This document shows, piece by piece, positions 8,394 to 13,216 of a stretch of 13,216 nucleotides of DNA. The DNA comes from Lachnospiraceae bacterium (GTDB taxonomy: Bacteria; Bacillota; Clostridia; Lachnospirales; Lachnospiraceae), in contig JAILNW010000118.1 in the NCBI GenBank assembly GCA_024691145.1, positions 1 to 13,216 on the forward strand, in the 5' to 3' direction. The notes beneath the pieces were generated by a model, which did not search any database, was not told the DNA's origin, and saw only the letters and a list, made by a program, of their open reading frames with translations. Every line of letters begins with the position of its first letter. The first letter of the stretch is position 1. The position numbers and the translations under genes were made by a program.

Positions 8394-8733
8394 TGTGTAT
8401 AAATATGAAAATTTGGTTGATAAGTCCCATGAAATCTAGAAAAAAATGGAAAAACATAGAATTTATCCACTTTTGGTGGATAAATTAGTGAATAAATTCA
8501 GATATAATCTAACACTTTCACAGTTGCAAATCTTGTATTCTGACAATTTTTTATATGAATTTACCTATGAATAAATATGAATAGCCGAAAAATTTCGAAA
8601 TAATTCGTAAATTTTCTGAAAAATGCACAAATTTATACAAAATTGAACAATAATGACGTATAAAATGCACTATAATGATAATGGTGAAAAACATAAAGTT
8701 ATCCACAAAAAAATTTTTTTTAATAGTGGATAA
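8394..8733. promoter_or_regulatory. Cluster of DnaA-box-like 9-mers
   Basis: Measured against TTATNCACA and the canonical TTATCCACA: minus strand 8394-8402 (TTATACACA, full match to the degenerate form); plus 8463-8471 (TTATCCACT, one mismatch); minus 8475-8483 (TTATCCACC, one mismatch); plus 8699-8707 (TTATCCACA, perfect); minus 8725-8733 (TTATCCACT, one mismatch). A weaker site, CTTTCCACA, lies at 8382-8390. Four sites form two convergent pairs. The cluster ends 17 bp before the -35 box of the following gene. It may bind DnaA, as a regulatory or titration cluster or an origin-like element. The convergent pairs could instead be operators for an unrelated dimeric repressor. Confidence 0.55.
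8461..8485. repeat. Perfect inverted repeat containing two convergent DnaA-box-like sites
   Basis: ATTTATCCAC (8461-8470) and GTGGATAAAT (8476-8485) are exact reverse complements separated by 5 nt. No T-run follows, so it is not a terminator. It reads best as a protein-binding palindrome. Confidence 0.7.
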
Positions 8734-8749
8734 ATGTTTTGTTACCTTA

Positions 8750-8778
8750 TTGACTTTCCATTTTTAAGTTGCTAAAAT
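8750..8778 (+). promoter_or_regulatory. Sigma-A-type promoter for the beta-propeller lipoprotein gene
   Basis: TTGACT (8750-8755) and TAAAAT (8773-8778) are spaced 17 bp apart. It lies 43 nt before the ATG and directly downstream of the last DnaA-box-like site, so anything bound there could influence it. Confidence 0.75.
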
Positions 8779-8820
8779 AAAAATGTGGACATTTTTTAAG
8801 AAAGGACTTGTGGGTAATTT

Positions 8821-10020
8821 ATGAAGAGAAGTTTTTGTAGAGTTTTATGTTTGGGGATGACAACAGTAAGTTTATTTAATCTGACAGGCTGTACTTTGGT
8901 GGACCGCCTGAAGGGTGCAAAGGAGACAGATTACGGGCTAATGGGTAAGCCGGTAGATGATGCTTCTAGCCTCTTTATTCTTAATGGGGATTTTGTTAAG
9001 GAAGGTTATAGTATTAATTCACCAGTTTGTTTGATTTCTGATAATGACATTGTCATCGATTATACTTCTGATGGCGGCAATCTACTTGTTGACTACGATT
9101 TTGTTAGTGGAAAGACAGTTAATGAAGTAAAGATTGAGGCTGGAACAGAGATTACATTTTGCGCTGATAATGGCTCACTGCTTTTACGTAAAGCGGATGG
9201 TGAGGCTTCAGAGTATTTTGTATATGATAAGAATTTGAAAAAAGTATTTTCTTCTAAAGAGAACAAAATTGAAACTACTGAGATGATTATGAGCCTTGAT
9301 GGCAGCACACTTGGATTTTCTGATAAAGAAGGTAAGAGTGTAAGTATTTTTGATTTAAAAGAAGGAAAAGCAACAAAGGTAAGAGAACTTGCAGATGAGG
9401 GACTTAATGAAGGTGATGCACAGATGTATATTTCAAAGATATCATCAGACGCATCTAAGATAATTATTAATACTAATGTATTTAAACCTGAGTTTAGTGC
9501 CAAGTCATGTGTGTATGACAAAAAAGAGAAGAAGGCAGAAGATATTGATTTTGCTGGAGACTCTGTTGAAGCCTGCACAGGAAAGTTTTTAGTTTATAAT
9601 GCAAATTCAAATGATGGTCTTGTTAAAGTATATGATAATGCAAAACTTGGAACAGATGAGTATACTAAGATTAATCTTGAAAATGCAGAAGAGATTACGA
9701 CTTTTGATATTTGTAATGATACTACTGCAATATCTGAAGTGATCATTAAGGCTGATGCTGATTATAATGATTGTGTTTATGCCAAATCATATAATTTAGA
9801 GAATGGATTGGTTGATAAGTCAGTAATGGCGTCGGCAGACAGTATATTTGAAGCAATAAAGTCAGAGAAGAATTATGAAAGTGATAATGCTGCTAGTTGG
9901 TTTAATAGTGTAAAAACAGGGGATAGAACTAGTGTCAGAATGAATTCTGAAGGTACAATGGCAGTTATCACAATAGAAGATAATTATGGAGTAAGAGTGT
10001 TAATATGGAAACTTGCTTAG
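8821..10020 (+). CDS. Predicted beta-propeller (WD40/TolB-like) lipoprotein
   Basis: The product has 399 residues. The signal peptide ends in the lipobox LTGC, with the lipidated Cys at 24, so it should be anchored to the outer face of the membrane. The rest is almost all beta-strand in pattern. Short repeats such as SSLFILNGDF, EYFVYDKNLKKVFSS, SVSIFDLKEGKATKV and LVKVYDNAKLG end in the tail RMNSEGTMAVITIEDNYGVRVLIWKLA-like strand. These resemble blades of a WD40 or TolB propeller, with an Asp or Gly turn followed by a V-x-[IV]-[WF]-x-L type strand. I cannot assign a ligand or a named family. The ATG at 8821 is the first possible start after an in-frame TAA at 8815. The Shine-Dalgarno is poor: AAAGGA at 8802-8806 is 14 nt away. 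It is followed after 75 nt by the LRR protein gene with no terminator between, so the two are probably co-transcribed. Confidence 0.72.
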   Translation: MKRSFCRVLCLGMTTVSLFNLTGCTLVDRLKGAKETDYGLMGKPVDDASSLFILNGDFVKEGYSINSPVCLISDNDIVIDYTSDGGNLLVDYDFVSGKTVNEVKIEAGTEITFCADNGSLLLRKADGEASEYFVYDKNLKKVFSSKENKIETTEMIMSLDGSTLGFSDKEGKSVSIFDLKEGKATKVRELADEGLNEGDAQMYISKISSDASKIIINTNVFKPEFSAKSCVYDKKEKKAEDIDFAGDSVEACTGKFLVYNANSNDGLVKVYDNAKLGTDEYTKINLENAEEITTFDICNDTTAISEVIIKADADYNDCVYAKSYNLENGLVDKSVMASADSIFEAIKSEKNYESDNAASWFNSVKTGDRTSVRMNSEGTMAVITIEDNYGVRVLIWKLA

Positions 10021-10025
10021 AAAGA

Positions 10026-10061
10026 CTGATACGATAATACTGTAGCTGATCTTGGTATCAG
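10026..10061 (+). repeat. Short inverted repeat between the propeller and LRR genes
   Basis: CTGATAC (10026-10032) and GTATCAG (10055-10061) are exact reverse complements around a 22-nt loop. No T-run follows, so it is not a convincing terminator. It could be a weak RNA structure within a two-gene transcript. Confidence 0.4.
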
Positions 10062-10095
10062 AGCTTGCTCCTTATAGTACAAGGGGGATATTATT

Positions 10096-12390
10096 TTGAT
10101 TAAGTCAAGAAAGAAGAAGTTTGTAACGTGTTTTGGAAGCGTCATGGTATTGGCGCTTTGTGTACAGGTATTAGGCGATGATTTGCCATTACTGGGGGAA
10201 ATTATTAACATACATGCTACTGCAGAAAAGTTCTCATATCAGGAATTAGAAGATGGCATAGAGATTACTAAGTATTCTGGTGATGAGACTAAGGTAAGCA
10301 TACCAGAAATTTTAGATGGAAATACCGTAACTTCCATAGGAAGCATGGCATTTTCGGAGCAATCTGATATCGAGAGTATTGAGATACCAGAGACAGTTAA
10401 GAGCATAGGGTCATATGCATTTGCCAATACGGGATTAAAAGAAATTGTGATTCCTGATACAGTTGAGAAAATGGGGTCATATGCCTTCTTTGATTGTGAA
10501 AATCTTGAGAGTGTAAAGATTTCTTCAGCAATTACTATGATTGAGGAGAATACATTTGAAGGATGTGCGTTAAAAGAAGTTAACATTCCAGAAGGTGTTG
10601 TACAGATTAGCACAATGGCATTTTCTGATTGTAAAAACCTTGAGACTGTTACATTACCAGTAGGGCTTGAAACTATTGGACAATATGCATTTGACAGATG
10701 TAAAAGTTTAAAGAGTATAGACATACCTAACAGTACTGTTATAATAGGTGCATATGCGTTTAAAGATTGTGAAGTTTTAGAGGATGTAGCTCTTTCAAGC
10801 GACATAACAATTATTAATGATGGTTTATTTGAGAATTGTAAGAATATTAAAATTATTGATATTCCAAATGATATACAGATTATAGGTGTTGATGCATTTT
10901 CTTTATGTACATCTTTAAAAGAAATAACACTTTCAGATAATGTAAAGATGATTTGTGACAGGGCATTTCTTGGATGCGAAGGACTTGATAAAGTTACATT
11001 AGGTAAAGGAATTGACAGTATAGGTATAAGTGCATTTAGAAATTGTAATACATTAGAAACTATTACCATCAATGATGCTGTGAAGTCAATAGGCGAAAAT
11101 GCATTTTATGATTGCCATAAGTTAACTGATATCAGACTTAGAAATACTTCATTAAATGAGGTGGGAAATGGTGCATTTTATGAGATTGATGAGAAAGGAA
11201 TTATTCTTGTTCCAAAGGGAACACTAGAGTCATATAAAAAACTTATTAACGTAGATGAGAACTTAACTGAAGGCGTAGAGATTGTTGAAGTCTCAAGTGA
11301 TGATGAGTTTGACAAGGAATATGTTAAAAAAGAGATAGAAGAGTCTGAGGTGCCAGCTGTATCTGAACCAACAAAGGAACCAGAAGTTACAGAAGCACCA
11401 ACAAAGGAACCAGAAGTTACAGAAGCACCAACAAAAGAACCAGAAGTTACAGAAGCACCAACAAAGGAACCAGAAGTAACAAAAACACCAGAAAAGACTA
11501 AGGAGCCGACAAAGGAACCGGAAGTCACAGCAGTACCAACAAAAGAGCCTAAAGTGACTGAAACTCCGACTAAGGAACCAAAAAAGACAAAAGAGCCAAC
11601 GAAGGAACCAAAAAAGACAAAAGAGCCAACGAAGGAACCAACAAAGGCTCCAGAGGTAACAAAAGCTCCTGAGAAGACGGCAAAGCCAGTAGAGCAGTAT
11701 AAGGTTACTTATTATAGAAGAAATGGTGATTTATACGATACACAGTATGTTGATAAAGGCGGCAAGATAACACTTAAGGAAAGTGTTAAAACTGATGGAC
11801 GTATATTCGCAGGCTGGGTTGCAAAGTCAAGCCAGGGCAATGTATTTCTTCCAGCAAAAGCTGAGTATAAGCCAACAGGTAATACTGTATTTGAAGAAGT
11901 ATCGATTAAACTTTATATGCTTAATGGAGCAGCTATTAAGCTTAAGAGTACAACAGGACTTAGATTTTCTTCAAGAGTAGATATTTCATCATATAATGAG
12001 ATTAGCAAATATGCAACAACGTTTGAATATGGAACACTTGTATGTGCATCTGATAGTATTAAGTCAACAGACAGATTTACGAAGGAATTATTAGCCAAGG
12101 ATGGAGTTAAGTATATGGAGATACCTACTAAAGTATGGTATAGTGTAACAGATACGTATAGAGAGTTTACAGGAGTTATTACTAATATTACTGGTAATAA
12201 TTTTGAAAAGAAATTTTCAGCAAGGGCATATCTTAGTATAACATATACTAATGGAGCAACAGAGAATGTTTATGCTGACTTTTCAGAAACAAATTCAAGA
12301 AGTGTTAAGTATGTTGCACAGGCTGCATTTAATGATAAGAATGTTTATTCAAAGAAACAGATGGAGTTACTTAAATCATTTACAGATTAA
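10096..12390 (+). CDS. Secreted BspA-like leucine-rich repeat protein with Pro/Thr/Lys/Glu repeat stalk
   Basis: The product has 764 residues, starting at TTG 10096 with AAGGGGG (10081-10087) 8 nt upstream; no better start exists nearby. A basic N-terminus and a hydrophobic stretch (about 9-27) form a signal peptide, possibly cut after HATA near residue 42. Residues about 65-375 hold roughly 12 units of 23 residues with the LRR_5/BspA pattern I-x-I-P-x-x-V-x-x-I-G-x-x-A-F-x-x-C-x-x-L-x-x. Residues about 425-533 are a low-complexity stalk built from PTKEPEVTEA and KKTKEPTKEP units. A strand-rich segment (YKVTYYRRNGDLYDTQYV, 534-580) resembles half a Listeria-Bacteroides-type repeat. The last 155 residues (from about 611, GAAIKLKSTTGLRFSS) form a separate domain. 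No LPXTG motif or C-terminal membrane anchor is present, so attachment is unknown. BspA-like proteins mediate adhesion or surface contact in several bacteria; that role here is inference. Confidence 0.87.
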   Translation: MIKSRKKKFVTCFGSVMVLALCVQVLGDDLPLLGEIINIHATAEKFSYQELEDGIEITKYSGDETKVSIPEILDGNTVTSIGSMAFSEQSDIESIEIPETVKSIGSYAFANTGLKEIVIPDTVEKMGSYAFFDCENLESVKISSAITMIEENTFEGCALKEVNIPEGVVQISTMAFSDCKNLETVTLPVGLETIGQYAFDRCKSLKSIDIPNSTVIIGAYAFKDCEVLEDVALSSDITIINDGLFENCKNIKIIDIPNDIQIIGVDAFSLCTSLKEITLSDNVKMICDRAFLGCEGLDKVTLGKGIDSIGISAFRNCNTLETITINDAVKSIGENAFYDCHKLTDIRLRNTSLNEVGNGAFYEIDEKGIILVPKGTLESYKKLINVDENLTEGVEIVEVSSDDEFDKEYVKKEIEESEVPAVSEPTKEPEVTEAPTKEPEVTEAPTKEPEVTEAPTKEPEVTKTPEKTKEPTKEPEVTAVPTKEPKVTETPTKEPKKTKEPTKEPKKTKEPTKEPTKAPEVTKAPEKTAKPVEQYKVTYYRRNGDLYDTQYVDKGGKITLKESVKTDGRIFAGWVAKSSQGNVFLPAKAEYKPTGNTVFEEVSIKLYMLNGAAIKLKSTTGLRFSSRVDISSYNEISKYATTFEYGTLVCASDSIKSTDRFTKELLAKDGVKYMEIPTKVWYSVTDTYREFTGVITNITGNNFEKKFSARAYLSITYTNGATENVYADFSETNSRSVKYVAQAAFNDKNVYSKKQMELLKSFTD
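11368..11487 (+). repeat. 30-bp in-frame tandem repeats encoding PTKEPEVTEA
   Basis: Four consecutive 30-bp units begin at 11368, 11398, 11428 and 11458. The first two are identical, the third differs by one silent base, and the fourth diverges at its end. A looser series of related units continues to about 11690. Such repeats can expand or contract without breaking the frame. Confidence 0.85.
11581..11640 (+). repeat. Two identical 30-bp tandem units encoding KKTKEPTKEP
   Basis: Bases 11581-11610 and 11611-11640 are identical, including third codon positions. This indicates a recent duplication within the stalk region of the LRR protein gene. Confidence 0.9.
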
Positions 12391-12394
12391 GATA

Positions 12395-12419
12395 AATGGG
12401 GACAGTGAATGTCCCCATT
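12395..12419 (+). terminator. Strong hairpin after the LRR protein gene, terminator without a clear T-run
   Basis: AATGGGGACA (12395-12404) pairs perfectly with TGTCCCCATT (12410-12419) around GTGAA. It starts 5 nt after the stop codon. What follows is TTAATTATG rather than a run of T, so termination may be incomplete. No promoter for argC is evident in the remaining 20 bases, so argC may be read through this hairpin. Confidence 0.6.
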
Positions 12420-12441
12420 AATTATGAAAGGATAGATTGTG

Positions 12442-13173
12442 ATGAAGAAAGCTAAAGTATACATTGACGGACAAAGTGGAACAACCGGGTTGTTAATTCA
12501 TGAAAGACTTGAAAAAAGAGATGATATTCAGGTACTGAAGATTGATGAAGATAAGAGACATGATATGGATGAAAGAAGAAAGTTTATTAATTCAGCGGAT
12601 ATTGTGTTCTTATGTCTTCCAGATGACGGGGCAAGAGAGGCTGTTTCCCTTGTTGAAAATCCAGATGTTTGTATAATTGATGCATCTACTGCTCATAGAA
12701 CCAACGATGACTGGACATATGGTTTTCCTGAACTTAGTAAGGAACAGAGAGAACTTATAAAAAATAGTAAAAGAATTGCAAATCCAGGCTGCCATGCAAC
12801 AGGATTTATAAGTACAGTGGCTCCGCTTGTAAGAATGGGCATTATACCAAAGGAGTATCCACTTACTTGTTATTCTCTGACAGGTTATTCTGGTGGTGGA
12901 AAAAAGATGATAGCAGATTATGAGGCTGCAGATAAGAGAAATGAACTTAATTCACCTGGAATATATGGACTTACTCTTAATCATAAACATATACCTGAAA
13001 TGGTTAAGATAACGGGTATTGAAAGAAAACCAGTATTTATGCCTGTTGTAGATGATTATTTAAAAGGAATGCTTACAACTGTAATGTTACATAATACTCT
13101 GCTAACATATCTGCTATATTACTTGCAGAAGGATTTCCCTTTAACATATCATTATGTAACATTACAGTTGTAA
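12442..13173 (+). CDS. argC: N-acetyl-gamma-glutamyl-phosphate reductase, 3' end replaced by a fold-back
   Basis: ArgC reduces N-acetyl-glutamyl phosphate to the semialdehyde with NADPH, the third step of arginine synthesis, in the cytoplasm. The sequence matches the short (type 2) ArgC form. It has an N-terminal Rossmann motif IDGQSGTTG, then FLCLPDDGAREAV, DASTAHRTNDDWTYGFPEL, the catalytic ANPGCHATG (Cys117 from ATG 12442), SGGGKKM, and LNHKHIPEM with the catalytic His183. ATG 12442 has GAAAGGA 9 nt upstream; GTG 12439 is an alternative with 6 nt. True homology runs through PVVDDYLKGMLTTVMLHN, ending at base 13095. The final 25 residues to the stop at 13173 come from a 55-nt loop and the inverted copy of the gene itself, and should not be taken as ArgC. 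The family is usually about 310 residues, so roughly 90 are missing. Other arg genes would be expected downstream. Confidence 0.9.
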   Translation: MKKAKVYIDGQSGTTGLLIHERLEKRDDIQVLKIDEDKRHDMDERRKFINSADIVFLCLPDDGAREAVSLVENPDVCIIDASTAHRTNDDWTYGFPELSKEQRELIKNSKRIANPGCHATGFISTVAPLVRMGIIPKEYPLTCYSLTGYSGGGKKMIADYEAADKRNELNSPGIYGLTLNHKHIPEMVKITGIERKPVFMPVVDDYLKGMLTTVMLHNTLLTYLLYYLQKDFPLTYHYVTLQL

Positions 13174-13216
13174 GCATTCCTTTTAAATAATCATCTACAA
13201 CAGGCATAAATACTGG
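13030..13216. repeat. Perfect 66-bp inverted repeat with 55-nt loop at the window end
   Basis: Bases 13030-13095 are the exact reverse complement of 13151-13216, with 13096-13150 between. The left arm is coding sequence of argC (codons for PVFMPVVDDY onward), and the right arm is the same sequence turned around. The symmetry runs exactly to the last base of the window. The most likely cause is a fold-back chimera from amplification or assembly at a contig end, rather than a biological palindrome. Confidence 0.95.

Larger units (their letters stand above)
8276..8820. other. Gene-free AT-rich region with a DnaA-box-like cluster
   Basis: No credible reading frame is present in these 545 bases on either strand. 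The region is rich in A and T runs. It contains a tandem 11-mer at 8319-8340, DnaA-box-like 9-mers between 8394 and 8733, an A7T8 tract at 8707-8721 and the promoter of the next gene at 8750-8778. The individual elements are listed separately. Confidence 0.8.

Noticed and set aside
8276..8820. Main chromosomal origin of replication (oriC)
   Set aside because: DnaA-box-like sites and AT-richness fit, but no dnaA, dnaN or other usual origin neighbours are present. Genes on both sides point the same way, so the left-hand genes would run against replication. I keep only the box cluster.
10239..11072. Long open frame on the minus strand inside the LRR gene
   Set aside because: It is antisense to a strongly supported repeat protein. 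Its apparent repeats mirror the LRR units, and it has no ribosome binding site or recognisable product.
11368..11690. CRISPR array or non-coding satellite
   Set aside because: The repeats are contiguous without spacers and stay in the reading frame of the LRR protein as 10-codon units.
12395..12440. ArgR operator in front of argC
   Set aside because: The only symmetric element is the G/C-rich hairpin, which does not resemble an AT-rich ARG box.
13096..13173. Genuine C-terminus of ArgC
   Set aside because: These codons come from an inverted loop and an inverted copy of the gene itself; ArgC-like sequence stops at 13095.
1..13216. Insertion sequence, prophage, tRNA or rRNA genes
   Set aside because: No transposase, integrase, phage structural gene, tRNA cloverleaf or rRNA sequence was recognised. 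The terminal inverted repeat at the window end consists of argC itself, not a mobile element end.

Overview
The window is AT-rich DNA (by eye roughly one third G+C). Every convincing gene is on the + strand. Strong AGGAGG-type ribosome binding sites, TTGACx/TATAAT-type promoters, lipoprotein signal peptides, a BspA-like leucine-rich repeat surface protein and the pth-mfd gene pair all point to a low-GC Gram-positive bacterium. A gut- or rumen-type clostridium of the family Lachnospiraceae is the most likely source; the family-level placement is inference.

Layout. (1) 1-1005: the 3' part of an unrecognised three-helix membrane protein gene, closed by a strong intrinsic terminator. (2) 1044-5979: a housekeeping cluster behind its own promoter: pth (peptidyl-tRNA hydrolase), mfd (transcription-repair coupling factor) and a SurA/PrsA-like lipoprotein that lacks the parvulin isomerase domain. 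(3) 5983-8275: a promoter four bases after that stop codon, a leader of about 210 nt, then a GH13 alpha-amylase-like lipoprotein with a C-terminal starch-binding-type domain and a terminator. This protein keeps the amylase scaffold but has lost the catalytic acid Glu and other invariant active-site residues, so it is probably a pseudoenzyme. (4) 8276-8820: a 540-bp AT-rich region without genes. It carries at least five DnaA-box-like 9-mers, four of them arranged as two convergent pairs, an A/T tract, a tandem 11-mer and a good promoter. (5) 8821-12390: a predicted beta-propeller lipoprotein, then a secreted BspA-like LRR protein with a Pro/Thr/Lys/Glu repeat stalk. (6) 12442 to the end: argC (arginine biosynthesis), interrupted at 13095.

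The last 187 bases are a perfect 66-bp inverted repeat around a 55-nt loop. The minus strand of the loop encodes a plausible true continuation of ArgC. This is the signature of a fold-back chimera at a sequence end, so the ArgC C-terminus as written, and everything after 13095, should not be trusted.

Functionally, regions 3 and 5 look like an envelope and surface module: two lipoproteins and one secreted adhesin-like protein, possibly involved in polysaccharide or host-surface contact. It sits between housekeeping genes. The most unusual items are the inactive-looking GH13 lipoprotein and the DnaA-box cluster in front of the beta-propeller/LRR gene pair.
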